Origin: JARRPM01 sp963792815
Lineage (GTDB): Bacteria > Pseudomonadota > Gammaproteobacteria > Pseudomonadales > Halieaceae
Assembly: GCA_963792815.1 (NCBI GenBank)
Contig: CAWBXR010000012.1
Location: forward strand, 1 to 64,000
Length of the DNA: 64,000 nucleotides
Direction of reading: 5' to 3'
Part shown: piece after piece, positions 42,611-52,996 of the stretch
Layout: every line of letters begins with the position of its first letter
Numbering within the stretch: position 1 is the stretch's first letter
Translations under genes and position numbers: made by a program
Notes under the pieces: generated by a model
What the model was told of the DNA's origin: nothing
Databases searched by the model: none
The model's input: only the letters and a program-made list of their open reading frames with translations

Positions 42611-43000
42611 CTTGATGTAGGGGGGGCGCTGCAATACCGGTTTCAGCGCGCTCAACTGCTCCGGTTGCGCCGCCGAGACCAGTTCCGCAGCCTGCTCGAC
42701 GGAACTCATCAGCATATGCAGGGAGAGAGCGGCACGACCCTCCCTGGTGCTTACCTGGGCTGCGATGCCGGCAATTGCCTGTTCGGGCAGGAACTCCAGC
42801 AGGACCGCATTGACGAGGAAATCCCTGATGATCTGGCGATTCACCTGGTCCTGCAGGTATGACTGGTAACCCTCGTCGCCGAATACCTGCTGCAGGGCTT
42901 CGACATGCCCCAGGGACAGCTCTCCCGCGGAGAAAGGTAATTCCTCACCGAAAGCGCTCTCCAGCTGTTCCACTAGGTGGTCCAAATGCAATTGTTCCAA
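42596..43000 (-). CDS. Small helical protein at the end of the Pil-Chp cluster, TTG start
   Basis: The 134-residue protein starts with TTG at 43000, since GGAG lies nine bases before it and no ATG is near. It is all-helical and acidic at the N-terminus (LDHLVEQLESAFGEEL), with NRQIIRDFLVNAVLLEFLPEQAIAGIAAQ in the middle and ALKPVLQRPPYIKLIQS at the end. I do not recognise it. It is 33 bases downstream of the CheW-like gene and the last gene of the minus-strand chemotaxis row, so it may be an accessory of that system. Confidence 0.65.
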   Translation of the reverse strand: MEQLHLDHLVEQLESAFGEELPFSAGELSLGHVEALQQVFGDEGYQSYLQDQVNRQIIRDFLVNAVLLEFLPEQAIAGIAAQVSTREGRAALSLHMLMSSVEQAAELVSAAQPEQLSALKPVLQRPPYIKLIQS

Positions 43001-43033
43001 GACTTTACTCCATCTGTCCGGCCCGGGCCGGGA

Positions 43034-43486
43034 TCATGATTGCGCAGCCGTTTCCCGGGATGCAAGGGCACGTTGCAGCGCAAGCAGATCGGGTATCTGG
43101 TAGGTGTGCTCGTTCATGCGAAATGCGGCCGTGGCGTAGTCGCGCAAGGGCTCTTCGAGGTCCTCGATCTGCTCCTGGGCCAGGTTGCTGACCCCCAGGT
43201 TGGTACCACGCACGGCCAGGCCAAAATACTGGCAAGCCTCGTCTCTTCGCCCCAGCAGGACCGCCACAAGACCTGAGCCACCACGCTGGTCCCGCCAGGG
43301 CGGCGCGCCCTCGCTGACCACATCCATCACCGGCACGGTTTCACCGCGCCACTTGATCTCGCTGGGGGGAAGGTCTTCAGCGGCGGGCACAGTGACAATC
43401 TCACCGAGGCAGCCCTGCGGCACAACCCATGAATAATCCTGGGCGCACGGCAGAAGCACGCAGCACCCGGTAAACGTCTCAGTCAT
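43034..43486 (-). CDS. CheW-like adaptor (ChpC-like)
   Basis: The 150-residue protein is a single CheW domain: VLLPCAQDYSWVVPQGCLGEIV, then LPPSEIKWRGETVPVMDV (the typical I-x-W-R-G-x-x-V-P-V-x-D motif) and SGLVAVLLGR. Such adaptors couple a receptor to the CheA-type kinase. Since PilI is encoded upstream, this second CheW protein corresponds by position to ChpC of Pseudomonas. GAGGACGC precedes the ATG and only nine bases separate it from the kinase gene. Confidence 0.85.
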   Translation of the reverse strand: MTETFTGCCVLLPCAQDYSWVVPQGCLGEIVTVPAAEDLPPSEIKWRGETVPVMDVVSEGAPPWRDQRGGSGLVAVLLGRRDEACQYFGLAVRGTNLGVSNLAQEQIEDLEEPLRDYATAAFRMNEHTYQIPDLLALQRALASRETAAQS

Positions 43487-43495
43487 AAAGCGTCC

Positions 43496-46400
43496 TCAGG
43501 AGAGCTGCAGCCTGTGCCCGGTTAACTCATTGATCTGTCCTATCAGCATACGGAAGTTGAAGGGCTTGCCCATGTAGCCGTTGCAGCCAGCCGCCTGCGC
43601 CATGGCCCGGTGCTTCAGGCCAGTACGGGAGGTGATCATGATCACCGGGATGTGGCTGTAGCGTACCGACTTGCGGATCTCGCGCAGGGCCTGGATACCG
43701 TCCTTCGCCGGCATCTCGACGTCCATCAGTATGATATCGGGCAGACGGTCAGCCGTATTGAGCAGGTCGATCGCCACCGCGCCGTTTTCAGCGGTGATGG
43801 TCTCCACGCCAACGGTTTCGAGCTGGCTGGTCGCAACCATGCGCTGGGTCCGGGAATCATCCACTACCATCACCAGCAGCGACTCGTCCTTGCCTGCATC
43901 GAGTTGCAGGGAGGAATAATCCCCGGCTCCAACACTTGCTACCAGGACATTCAGATCAAGTGCGACGATCGCCTCCCCGGCAGCTGTGGTAGCCGCCCCA
44001 GCGACCCCGGCAACCGAGGAAAACTGCGGGCCGAGTGAGCGAATCACCAGTTCCAGCGCCTCTTCGACATCATCGATGGCAATCGCCATGTAGCGCTCCG
44101 GTGAGCCGGCAATGATTACCGGCACGTCACTGCGCCAGGTCTTGGCATCCAGGGCATGACCATTCTGGCACAGGGTCGCCAGGTAAGCCGGCTCACACTC
44201 CATGCCGCCAAAGGTCAGGCAGGTATTGCCCTGCACCGCGGCGAAAAAGTCGTCGACCGGCACCTGCTCGACTGCGATCAGGCCGCCAAGAGGTATCGCG
44301 TAGGACTGCTCTCCCGCGCTGACCAGCAGGGCGCCGTTGACAGTCACCGACGAGGGCACCCGGATGTGGAAGGAAGTTCCGCGGCCCGGCACCGAGTCGA
44401 TCTGGATATCTCCGCCCATCTCCTGCAGCTCGCTCAGGACAATGTCCATGCCCACACCGCGGCCTGAGATCTGGCTGACCGAGCTGGCAGTGGAGAAGCC
44501 CTTGTGAAAGATCAGGCGCAGCGCTTCTGCATCGCTCAGCGCATCCACATCGACATCCAGCCCTTTACTCAGCGCCGACTCTCGCATTTTCTCCGGGTCG
44601 ATTCCGCGGCCGTCATCCGCCAGGGTGATGATGGAATCAGCACCGGCCTTGCGGATATCGATACTGACCTGACCCTCTGCGGGCTTGCCCGCGGCGAGGC
44701 GATCCTCGGCTTTTTCTATACCGTGATCCAGGGCGTTGCGTACCATGTGATCGAGAATGGTCTGGCAGCGCGCGTAGTCGTCCCGGTCCAGTGTGCCGAG
44801 CTCGTTGAGCACCTGGAATGAAACAGTCTTGTTGAGGTCTGCACTGACGGTGCGCACCAGCCGGCGAAGGCCGGGCACCAGGCGCGACACCGGCACCACC
44901 CGGGCGCCACGGATCGATGAGCCGATCGATGAAATGACCTTGCCCTGTTGCTTGAGCAGGGCCTCCACCTGGGTATTCTGGCGGGTGGCGAAATCCACCA
45001 GGTCCGCCAGGTCCTCGACGCCCTCGCGCAGGATGTTTGCGGCTTCCTGCAGCTCGGAATACTGGTCCATTTCCAACGCGTCCATCGGGGCGCCGGGCTG
45101 GACGCCCTGGGCAGCCACGCTGCGCAGGGCGCGGTCGGCGATGGCGGAAATATGCGCCCTGACAGACGCCAGGCGGCTTTGCATTTCCGTTGAGGCGCGC
45201 TTGCCCCGGGTAACGCTCTGGGCGGTGCGCACGCTAAGCTGCTGGGCCTGGTTGCTGAGATTGAGCAGATGGTCCAGTTTTTCCGAGGTTATGCGCACTG
45301 ATTGCTGCGCGGCAAGTACTTTGGCGCCGTCGTCGGCAATTTTCTTGGCCAGTTGACGCGCCCGGGCATCCATCGGGCTTGCTGGAGTCTCAGCCGCGGC
45401 CGCCGGCCCCGGTGTTGGCAACTCGACAACGTTGTCCACCTGGGCCACTACCGTCTCCTGCACAGGTTCAGGCTGCTGTGCCTGCTCGGCGGCCTGGCCG
45501 GCGGGCTGGGGCAGCTCGTGCTGGATGTCCGCTCGCGTGTCCTGAACCTGGTCGAGCCCGCGCACACAGGCGTCCAGCCAGGCATTGACGATGCGGAAGT
45601 AATCTCCCTCGGCGCCAGGCTGGGGACGGGGTAACGCGGTCAGCAGGGTTTCAAAGTTATGGATAAGGGTGCCATAGAAATGCAGACCTACACCCTTGGC
45701 AATGCCTTTGATGGTGTGCAGGATTCGGGTCACTACAGCGTATGCGTTATCCGAGGAGACGTCTCTCTCCCAGGAGGCCACCGCATCCTCGAGCTTCTCC
45801 AGCTCGGAAGAGCCCTCTTCTACAAAGGCCTCCAGGAAGTCGGAGAATATTTCACCACCACCGGGACTGGCGTGGGAAAATGTGATGCCAGCAGGGATAC
45901 ATGAGAATTCGCTTGAAGCTGCTGTTGCAGGTGCTGCTTCAGGCGCCGACTCCGGCGCCGGCACTTGTGCCGCAGGCTCGGTCTCGCTGACAAGCTCAAG
46001 TTTCGCGGCGACGGAGAACTCGCCAACATCGAGGCCGCATATCTCATCGGTTTCGCTCTGCGAGAAGCCCAGGCTCTCAAACAGCGCGTCAATATCGGCA
46101 TGGGGATCATCGCCCGTCTCGGCAACATCCGCAGTCAGCTCCTGGGCAAAGATGTCCTCGGCAAAAATCGAGAAATCATCGGCCTGCTCACTATCGGCCT
46201 GGAGGCCGGCAACCTCGTCGGGATTTTCGTCAAGCTCCCAGGCAGGGGGATCCAAGGCCGGGTTGAGATCCGCAAGCATTTCTTCGAAAAGACCATCCTC
46301 GGACTGAAGATCGCCACCGTCAAAGCCGTCGGGTTGCGCGGTGAGCCCGGTCTCGTCGGCAAAGCTTGCCTGATTCGCCAGCCAGCCTGACATGTCCCCG

Positions 46401-47794
46401 GCATCGCCGCTGTCCTGCTGTGCGGGCTCGTTGAACGCCGTTTCCTCTGCAGGCGTCCCGGGCAGCACGAAATCCTGGTCAAACAGCCGGTTGTACAGCT
46501 GACCCGAGTTCTGGTCCGCAAGGCGCAGATACAGCGTGTCGACTTCTGCCTGGCGCAGTTGTTGCTGAGCAGTCATTCCGATCGGGCAAATACTGATGGC
46601 CGGTTCGTAACCCTCGGAAACAAGCTTTTCGACGCTGGCGGTTTCGGTCCCAAGCATCACCTCTGGCTGCACTGAGCCTGCTTCCAGCCCGAGTTCCACC
46701 AGGCGAGCGGCAATTGCCCCGGACAGTTCTTCCATCAGTTGCGGAACAAGCTGGGTCGCGCTGGCGACGGCTTGCTCACCCACCCCACTCAGGCGGTGGA
46801 AGTCTTCATGGTAATCAATGGTCTCGCCAATACTGGCATCGTAGCCGGCCTCGCCGTTCATTGGCTCCAGGGTCAGCTCGTGGATATCCGCCTCGACATC
46901 GTCCAGCTGCCCGCCGTTAAGCAGATAGTTGTCGAATGCATCTTCGTCGGATGGCGGCGGCACCGCCGCAATATAGCCGAGCACATCCGGGCTGTCTGTG
47001 GAGGCCTGCAGGCTGCCCTCTTCCCCCTGCACCGCGGCGCCCACTGCATGATCGGCAGCACCCTCTTCGTCATTGGCGACGGAGAGCGGGCTGACGGGGT
47101 TAACGAGACGGAGCACCGGAGCCTCGCTGATGACCATGGGCGAGTCGGGCGTTTCCTGCTCGATTATCTCAACGGTGGGTTCCTGGCTCGACAGGTCAAC
47201 GGACTCCTGCGGACCGGCCGCCATAACCGGAGCGGATGACTCCTCGACGGCAGTATTCGTCTCGCAATCCGCAGGCTGCTTTTCGGCTGCGCCAGAGCGC
47301 TGCTCGGAAGCGACTTTCTTTACTGACAGATACTTCTCCCCGATATCATCATCTTCCGCAAGGCCGAGGATATCGGCGCCTTCGGACACCACTCCCCCGG
47401 TAGCGACTGAAGTCACTTCGGAGCGCCGTGAATAGTCTACTGCCATCGGCTCGGAAGCAGATTCCTGTCTCTGGGTCCTGGCCGCACTCGGGGACGCAGG
47501 CATACTTGCGTAAATATCTCCACTCTGGGTCTCCGAGGACATAATAATTTCCTCGTTGACATAGGTCTCCATGTCATCGGCACCGGTTGCACCGCGTGTC
47601 ATCGGCCGCCGCGCCACCTCCAGCTCGTAATCCGTGAGCTCGGTATCGACTTGCGCCGACCGGTCGACGGTGAACAGTCGCTCCTCTGGCTCCGACAGGT
47701 CTATATCCAACAACCAGTTAAGGTTGCCTGCCTGCGACTCTTCGGTCGCTTTGGCCGGATCAGTGCCACTGAGCTTGTCTGTATTCTTGTCCAT
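43496..47794 (-). CDS. ChpA-type kinase, C-terminal half (HPt-CheA-CheW-REC)
   Basis: The protein of about 1432 residues starts at 47794 (MDKNTDKLSG) after TGGAGG. The first about 650 residues are acidic and low-complexity. One HPt domain follows near residue 700 (VTRILHTIKGIAKGVGLHFYG, phospho-His in HTIKG), then the CheA dimerisation helices, the ATPase with DHMVRNALDHGIEKAEDR near 1016, DDGRGIDPEKM and GRGVGMDIV, a CheW-like domain, and a C-terminal receiver near 1305-1420 (VMVVDDSRTQR, DIILMDVEMPAKDG, YMGKPFNF). It corresponds to the C-terminal half of ChpA, which controls type IV pilus function. The frame is open upstream to 47872. Confidence 0.93.
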   Translation of the reverse strand: MDKNTDKLSGTDPAKATEESQAGNLNWLLDIDLSEPEERLFTVDRSAQVDTELTDYELEVARRPMTRGATGADDMETYVNEEIIMSSETQSGDIYASMPASPSAARTQRQESASEPMAVDYSRRSEVTSVATGGVVSEGADILGLAEDDDIGEKYLSVKKVASEQRSGAAEKQPADCETNTAVEESSAPVMAAGPQESVDLSSQEPTVEIIEQETPDSPMVISEAPVLRLVNPVSPLSVANDEEGAADHAVGAAVQGEEGSLQASTDSPDVLGYIAAVPPPSDEDAFDNYLLNGGQLDDVEADIHELTLEPMNGEAGYDASIGETIDYHEDFHRLSGVGEQAVASATQLVPQLMEELSGAIAARLVELGLEAGSVQPEVMLGTETASVEKLVSEGYEPAISICPIGMTAQQQLRQAEVDTLYLRLADQNSGQLYNRLFDQDFVLPGTPAEETAFNEPAQQDSGDAGDMSGWLANQASFADETGLTAQPDGFDGGDLQSEDGLFEEMLADLNPALDPPAWELDENPDEVAGLQADSEQADDFSIFAEDIFAQELTADVAETGDDPHADIDALFESLGFSQSETDEICGLDVGEFSVAAKLELVSETEPAAQVPAPESAPEAAPATAASSEFSCIPAGITFSHASPGGGEIFSDFLEAFVEEGSSELEKLEDAVASWERDVSSDNAYAVVTRILHTIKGIAKGVGLHFYGTLIHNFETLLTALPRPQPGAEGDYFRIVNAWLDACVRGLDQVQDTRADIQHELPQPAGQAAEQAQQPEPVQETVVAQVDNVVELPTPGPAAAAETPASPMDARARQLAKKIADDGAKVLAAQQSVRITSEKLDHLLNLSNQAQQLSVRTAQSVTRGKRASTEMQSRLASVRAHISAIADRALRSVAAQGVQPGAPMDALEMDQYSELQEAANILREGVEDLADLVDFATRQNTQVEALLKQQGKVISSIGSSIRGARVVPVSRLVPGLRRLVRTVSADLNKTVSFQVLNELGTLDRDDYARCQTILDHMVRNALDHGIEKAEDRLAAGKPAEGQVSIDIRKAGADSIITLADDGRGIDPEKMRESALSKGLDVDVDALSDAEALRLIFHKGFSTASSVSQISGRGVGMDIVLSELQEMGGDIQIDSVPGRGTSFHIRVPSSVTVNGALLVSAGEQSYAIPLGGLIAVEQVPVDDFFAAVQGNTCLTFGGMECEPAYLATLCQNGHALDAKTWRSDVPVIIAGSPERYMAIAIDDVEEALELVIRSLGPQFSSVAGVAGAATTAAGEAIVALDLNVLVASVGAGDYSSLQLDAGKDESLLVMVVDDSRTQRMVATSQLETVGVETITAENGAVAIDLLNTADRLPDIILMDVEMPAKDGIQALREIRKSVRYSHIPVIMITSRTGLKHRAMAQAAGCNGYMGKPFNFRMLIGQINELTGHRLQLS

Positions 47795-47849
47795 GTGCAC
47801 GGTGTACCTCCAATATCCTTTGTGGCAATCGGCTGCCTCGGCAGCAAGC

Positions 47850-50270
47850 CTACGGGCTGATAGTCCCTGCAACAGGCGCCGGGCTTACCAGGGTAGCGGA
47901 CCCTTGCATTGCCGGTTCTGCCTGAATTATCTCTTCTGCGAGATCCCTGCCACCGGATTTCGCCATTACAAAACAACGGTTGGTCAGTTGCCGGGTATTC
48001 ATGACATCCAGCTCTCCAGCTTCCCGATAGGAGGCTACAAGTGCCGGCAGTGTCGTAATCACCTGCTGAACAAGCCCCTGAACCCCTATTGTGGGCGCCA
48101 GCTCACCGTCGAGTACCCGGTCAAGCATGTCCTGGACAGCCCACCCCAACTCACCGAGAATGTTAGCGCCAACAGCACGCCCATTCCCTTTAAAAGTGTG
48201 GAAATGTCGTCTTATATCCCGCAAGACCTGGTCCGGTTCGGGGTTGCGCGCCCAGGCCTGGCCGAGGCTTGTCAATTCGCTGACAATCTCTTCCGCTTCC
48301 TCGATAAACACTTCACGGAATTCGGGTGATATTTCCGCATCCTTGATCACATTTGCCGCTTCGGCAGGCACCGGGCTGTTCAGGTCAGCGCGCGTAGATA
48401 TCTGCTCGCGCCACTTGACCAGCTCGGCCGCACGCTGTTCAGCGTAAGCCATCATGTGTGAGGTATCGTCCAGGGGATCGATCAGTGACCGCTGCAGGTG
48501 CAGTTCAATCTGGGCGAAGGCGTCTGCAAAGCAGCGGAAAGCGTCATCTTCGCGCACGCTGCCCGCCCTGCTGGCTGCGGCCAGCCAGGTCAGGCACTGT
48601 TCAATTACCCGGCTCTCCCGCGTCATTCCCGCGAAGGCCAGGGCGCCGGAAATCTCGCTCAACAGTTCCAGCGACAGCTCGATGGCCTTGCGATCGGGCA
48701 TATCTTCCTGTGCATCCAGGTACTCCCGGGCGAGGTGATACAGCAGTTCAATATCGCCATGCCCGTCGTCGGCGTCACGCACAGCCCGGCGCAATTCTTC
48801 ATGACCCTGGTCGGTCTTGTTGAGGTGGCGGTTGAGAGCCACGGTGAGGCGCATTAGGCTATCGACATCCGCCGGTTTCTTGGCGAGCGCGCTGGCAAGC
48901 GCCTTGCGACGAAGAATTGTGTGCAGGTAATTTTCCACCATACCCATATGGGCAAAGGTAGCCGTCACAACGCTCTCTCGCAGTTCGTATTCCTTGCTGG
49001 AGAAAGAACTGGAGAGGCCATGCTCGAGCTTGTGCTCGATGTCGAGCTTGACCTCGACGATACCCCGGATGACGTCACTCACCGCCTGTTCGTGCTGGGC
49101 TGTGGACTCACGGTAAAGTCCCCGGTACAGTTCCGCGAGCTTGGCGCGCACACGCTGCAACGAGTCTGCATGGTTTATCTGGCTGGCTGCCACCAGCCGG
49201 TACTCGGCCGCCTCGATAGCATCCAGGGCGGTCGTTTCGTACTGTTCGTCCGGCGTGGAGCCGGCCGCCAGCAGGTCGTTGTTGTTGAGGAATTCGACAG
49301 CGCGATTGAGCTGGTCCATCGCACCGCTCAAGGCAGTGATCAGCGCATCTATGTGTACCAGGCCACGGCCCGCGGCCTCAATGGTCGTGTCGTCGATAGC
49401 AAAGGCTTTGCGGATCTGGGCTATGTGAACCGGCCTGGATTTGCAGGTGGCGACATAAAACAGAATGAGCTGCAGGTTGTCCTCATAGTCGACCGAAGGA
49501 TCAATCGCACTGCCATTTTCCCTGGCGTACTTGATAAGGAAGGCTCCGGTTTTGAATATCTGCGCGATACATTCATCGGGCACGATAAGTCCGCCGGCAA
49601 TACCTTCGCACAGGCCGATCATGGCGAACCAGAAGCGCTCCGCTTCGGTGCCGGCAAAAAGCAATTGCATCTTGCGGGCCACGCGGGCCACCGTCTTCAT
49701 GCTCTCGTTGACATTGCGACGGCGCAGCGCCAGCTTCGCCATCTCGAGGTATAGCGCCAGCATGACATTAGCCCGGCTCTTGACCTCCTCGTCCGAGGCC
49801 GGGCTTGCACCCTCGGTGATGCCCGCATTGTGCGGAATCTCCATGTGGAAAAAGAACGCCTGAGGACGCGGACGCTCACCGAGCCAGCGACGCAGGTCAT
49901 TGACGTGATGCTCGAGGCCCTGGCCGGTGTCCTGCCGCGCATTCTGGGTATGCGCCAGGTAGGCGGGCAACACCTTGAGCGCCTGCATCAGGCCGCCCAT
50001 TGCGAGCTTGCGTCGCTCGCCGGATACCTTGTCCTTGTAGATGAAGTTGAGACTACGCTCCATCTCCAGGGTAAGCATCTCTCCCTTCTTCATACCCAGT
50101 GCACGCAAGGTAGAGGTGATCTGGTGAACCGCCCACATGCAATTGAGAAGCGGGCTCTTGTCAGCGGGATTGTTGCTGTACTCGACAAGCGAGTACTCAG
50201 CATTTTCCGCCTGCTTGTTCATCAGCCCGGCCACCCACTTGAGGGCAACGATATCCGGTTTACTAGCCAC
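47850..50270 (-). CDS. ChpA N-terminal half / FimL-like HPt protein, GTG start
   Basis: The protein of 806 residues matches the N-terminal part of ChpA: a FimL-like helical region (ALKWVAGLMNKQAENAEYS, LGMKKGEMLTLEMERSL) followed near residue 700 by an HPt domain with FHTFKGNGRAVGANILGEL, phospho-His in HTFKG. In Pseudomonas these regions are fused to the kinase; here a stop at 47850 and a new start at 47794 leave them as separate proteins in one operon. GTG at 50270 is chosen because TGGAGG lies eight bases upstream; the frame is open further to 50378. The last residues (GSATLVSPAPVAG) look like a natural linker end. Confidence 0.88.
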   Translation of the reverse strand: MASKPDIVALKWVAGLMNKQAENAEYSLVEYSNNPADKSPLLNCMWAVHQITSTLRALGMKKGEMLTLEMERSLNFIYKDKVSGERRKLAMGGLMQALKVLPAYLAHTQNARQDTGQGLEHHVNDLRRWLGERPRPQAFFFHMEIPHNAGITEGASPASDEEVKSRANVMLALYLEMAKLALRRRNVNESMKTVARVARKMQLLFAGTEAERFWFAMIGLCEGIAGGLIVPDECIAQIFKTGAFLIKYARENGSAIDPSVDYEDNLQLILFYVATCKSRPVHIAQIRKAFAIDDTTIEAAGRGLVHIDALITALSGAMDQLNRAVEFLNNNDLLAAGSTPDEQYETTALDAIEAAEYRLVAASQINHADSLQRVRAKLAELYRGLYRESTAQHEQAVSDVIRGIVEVKLDIEHKLEHGLSSSFSSKEYELRESVVTATFAHMGMVENYLHTILRRKALASALAKKPADVDSLMRLTVALNRHLNKTDQGHEELRRAVRDADDGHGDIELLYHLAREYLDAQEDMPDRKAIELSLELLSEISGALAFAGMTRESRVIEQCLTWLAAASRAGSVREDDAFRCFADAFAQIELHLQRSLIDPLDDTSHMMAYAEQRAAELVKWREQISTRADLNSPVPAEAANVIKDAEISPEFREVFIEEAEEIVSELTSLGQAWARNPEPDQVLRDIRRHFHTFKGNGRAVGANILGELGWAVQDMLDRVLDGELAPTIGVQGLVQQVITTLPALVASYREAGELDVMNTRQLTNRCFVMAKSGGRDLAEEIIQAEPAMQGSATLVSPAPVAGTISP

Positions 50271-50337
50271 TAGGTCAACCTCCACTTTTTGCTTCCAGCA
50301 CATATGCCCGGCCGTAAAGGCGGGCACATAGAATGTT

Positions 50338-52434
50338 TCACACAGATGCCCTGCTCGGCTCGGCGGTTTCGAGAGCACTCATGTCCTCTTCCCGGTATAC
50401 CGTGGACGCCACGCCAATCGGTTCCAGCTCATCCACCCGGATCGCCTGGGTGTCGAGTATCCGGTTGCCGGATTCCGCCCTGAACTGGCCGAGGCTGTCC
50501 GAAGCGTCCTGCATGGCTCGCTGCAGCCTCGATACGCCGACCCGGGTGGATTCGCTCACCTTGGAAATATCCAGGTTTCTCTCGCGGATCTGGGTCATGG
50601 AACTGTTCATATGCAAAGCGCTCACAGCCGACTGACCTGCGGCGTCATCGACAGAGCGAATGATCGAGCTGATAGCGGCGGAACCCGAGTTGATCTCTTC
50701 CAGTGACCCGTCAAGCCGGTCGATGTACTCAAGGATAGTGACAACAGTACCGACCGTGTTTTCCATGCTCGCCAGGTTTTCAGCTGACATATTCTGCAGC
50801 ATCCTGACTTCGGAGATGATCTTGCGGCCTTCTTCGCCAGCCTCGCGCAGCAGGTCGGCTATAGCCTCGGCAATGCCCAGGAAAGGACGGCCATATTCTC
50901 CCGCTTTCTCCGCCTCGATCCTGGTATTGATCGCCACCACTGAAATCTTGGTGTTGAGCGCCTGGATATACTCTGCCGCAGCTGTCACGGACTGGATAAG
51001 CTCACCCTGGCGCTTGGCGGACTTGGACGTCTCCTGCACCGACTCGCGCACATCCACCGAGGCCTTGGACATATCCTTGGTCAGTTCATAACCCTGGGCA
51101 ACCTGCTGGCAGTTCCGATCCGAGGTCCTGGCCGCCTCAGCGGTGGAGGTTTTGATTTCCTCGCTGGTGCGCACCATTTCGGTTGCTGCGGTCATGGATT
51201 CGCCTACGGAGGTGGTGAGTTCCTTGCCCTTCTCAACCAGGCCCCTGGCCGACTGGCCGATCTTGTTTATCTCCGCTACCGAGAGATCGAAAGGTCCGCG
51301 AATATTCTGGATGAGTTCTTTTTGCTGCGCGGTTGCGACGTTGATCTGTCGCGCTATATCCGCAAGAGCCTTGTTGTCTTCGGAGACGCTGACAGTCAGG
51401 TCACCCGCTGCGATTTTCTGCAGCGCGGTGTTGATCTCCGTCATGCCCTTTTTGATCGCGCTGGCACGTCGGCGCTGGCCGAAGAACTGCAGCAACAGCA
51501 GGGCAAATGCGATGAGCGCGGGTACGGCATAGTAGGCTACCGGTACCGGGCGCGGCACACTGCCTTCTACAGCGAGCCCATTGACGCTGGCAACCAGTGC
51601 GTCCAATGACTCGTCGAATGAATCGGTCATGGAAAGAATCGTATCGCGAGCGGCGGCCGCCTCGTGCAGCTCAGCAGAATCCCGCACTATACGATCGAGT
51701 GCGGTGGATACTGTGGAGAACTTGCGGAAGGCAGAGCTCATGGCCTCCACTGCCCTGGGATCGGTGATCTTCCTGATCTCACGGCTCGCATCACCCCGGG
51801 TCAGCGCTTCCAGGTTCGCCAGCAATTCGGCGGAGTCCGCCTTGAGCTCGCGGGAGAGCTTTTCGCTCGAACCGCTGCCGGCAAACACGCTGTTGATATT
51901 CCGGTTGATGCGCTCGTTGAGCCACAGATTCTTTTGCGCCGTAGAGTTGGTTACCGAGCCATATTTCTGCTCGCGCACGATATCGGCAACTTCGGCGAAC
52001 TCATCCTGCATGGTATCCATCTGGCTGCCGTATTTCTTCACCACGTCGTGGGTGAAGACGATTTCCGGTCCGGCGTCTACCAGTGTCTGGGCAGCCCGCT
52101 TTATCGGCTGCCAGGCAACGTCTACTACACTTAACTCATCTGCGAGCTGGTCTGAATCGACCAGGTTTTTCTGCTCGTCGAAGTACGCAACCCTGCGGGC
52201 GAGATCCCGGAAAGTGGATTCCCGGCCCTGTGAGCTCTGCCATGCGCTGGCGGCTACCTGGCGCCCGATCAGTCGCATTTCCTCTGCGGCGAAGCGACTC
52301 TCCATAGTTACCGGAGCGCCATCTGCAAGAGCATTGGTACCCATCATCAGTGCAGGCACAAGACATGCCGCAGCGCCTGCGCCCGCAAGCGCCCTGCGCA
52401 GCTTTGTCGCTAATATGATTGCCATGTTACTCAT
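50338..52434 (-). CDS. pilJ: Type IV pilus chemoreceptor PilJ
   Basis: The protein of about 698 residues has an N-terminal membrane segment (near residues 14-36), a long helical periplasmic part with two PilJ-like four-helix modules, a second membrane segment (VAYYAVPALIAFALLLLQFF, near 300-320), HAMP and a signalling domain. The tip motif is ISVVAINTRIEAEKAGEYGRPF, the INTRIEAE form of the receptor hairpin. No C-terminal CheR-docking pentapeptide is visible. The start is uncertain: GTG 52437, ATG 52434 and ATG 52425; 52434 has AGGGG at good spacing and overlaps pilI by eight bases. The next gene downstream is the FimL-like ChpA part. Confidence 0.92.
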   Translation of the reverse strand: MSNMAIILATKLRRALAGAGAAACLVPALMMGTNALADGAPVTMESRFAAEEMRLIGRQVAASAWQSSQGRESTFRDLARRVAYFDEQKNLVDSDQLADELSVVDVAWQPIKRAAQTLVDAGPEIVFTHDVVKKYGSQMDTMQDEFAEVADIVREQKYGSVTNSTAQKNLWLNERINRNINSVFAGSGSSEKLSRELKADSAELLANLEALTRGDASREIRKITDPRAVEAMSSAFRKFSTVSTALDRIVRDSAELHEAAAARDTILSMTDSFDESLDALVASVNGLAVEGSVPRPVPVAYYAVPALIAFALLLLQFFGQRRRASAIKKGMTEINTALQKIAAGDLTVSVSEDNKALADIARQINVATAQQKELIQNIRGPFDLSVAEINKIGQSARGLVEKGKELTTSVGESMTAATEMVRTSEEIKTSTAEAARTSDRNCQQVAQGYELTKDMSKASVDVRESVQETSKSAKRQGELIQSVTAAAEYIQALNTKISVVAINTRIEAEKAGEYGRPFLGIAEAIADLLREAGEEGRKIISEVRMLQNMSAENLASMENTVGTVVTILEYIDRLDGSLEEINSGSAAISSIIRSVDDAAGQSAVSALHMNSSMTQIRERNLDISKVSESTRVGVSRLQRAMQDASDSLGQFRAESGNRILDTQAIRVDELEPIGVASTVYREEDMSALETAEPSRASV

Positions 52435-52993
52435 CACTCATCCCCTCGTTTGAAACCGCTACAGGAATTGCCGCATTCGACAAATCACTGTCGGTTACCA
52501 GTCTTTCAACATCCAGAATTGCCAAAAATCTATCACCGTCATGGAATCCGCCCAGGGTGAAGTCGGCAAAATCCTCATCCACCTCATATTCCATGTCCCG
52601 GTCTTCGAGGGGAAACTTCATATCCCGCTCGACATCGCTCAGGGTGATCCCGAAGTAGAATCCCGGTCTGCGAATGACCATACAAAAATCCCGTACCCGA
52701 CCCGCATAGGGTCGGCGACGAAAAAGAACGTCCCCGCTGATGATTGGCAGCAGCCCGCCCATGTAGGCGGCCACGCCCAATACCCAGGGCTTGGTGCCGG
52801 GTATCGATGTCACTGCAGGCGTTTCCACGATTTCATCGATTTCACCCGCGCCTACCAACAGGGGCACACCTGCAATGCCCAGGGACGTGCCCATCCAGGT
52901 CATTGGCGCGCTGGCCAGCGCGGGTGTAACAGCCCCGTTTGCAGCGTGTAACTGCTCAAGCTTTGCAACCGCCTGAAGTGCTCGACTGGACAT
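52427..52993 (-). CDS. pilI: CheW-like adaptor PilI
   Basis: The 188-residue protein is a CheW domain: GTSLGIAGVPLLVGAGEIDEIVE, then TSIPGTKPWVLGVAAYMGGLLPIISG, the PilI form of the central motif, and FCMVIRRPGFYFGITLSDVERDM. PilI links PilJ to the ChpA kinase at the pole. It starts three bases after pilG and overlaps pilJ, so these three are one transcript. Confidence 0.9.
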   Translation of the reverse strand: MSSRALQAVAKLEQLHAANGAVTPALASAPMTWMGTSLGIAGVPLLVGAGEIDEIVETPAVTSIPGTKPWVLGVAAYMGGLLPIISGDVLFRRRPYAGRVRDFCMVIRRPGFYFGITLSDVERDMKFPLEDRDMEYEVDEDFADFTLGGFHDGDRFLAILDVERLVTDSDLSNAAIPVAVSNEGMSDE

Positions 52994-52996
52994 GGA

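Noticed and set aside
47794..47850. Frameshift joining the two ChpA parts
   Set aside because: The first part ends in a linker-like tail, and the second has its own ribosome site (TGGAGG) and start, so separate genes are more likely than a sequence error.
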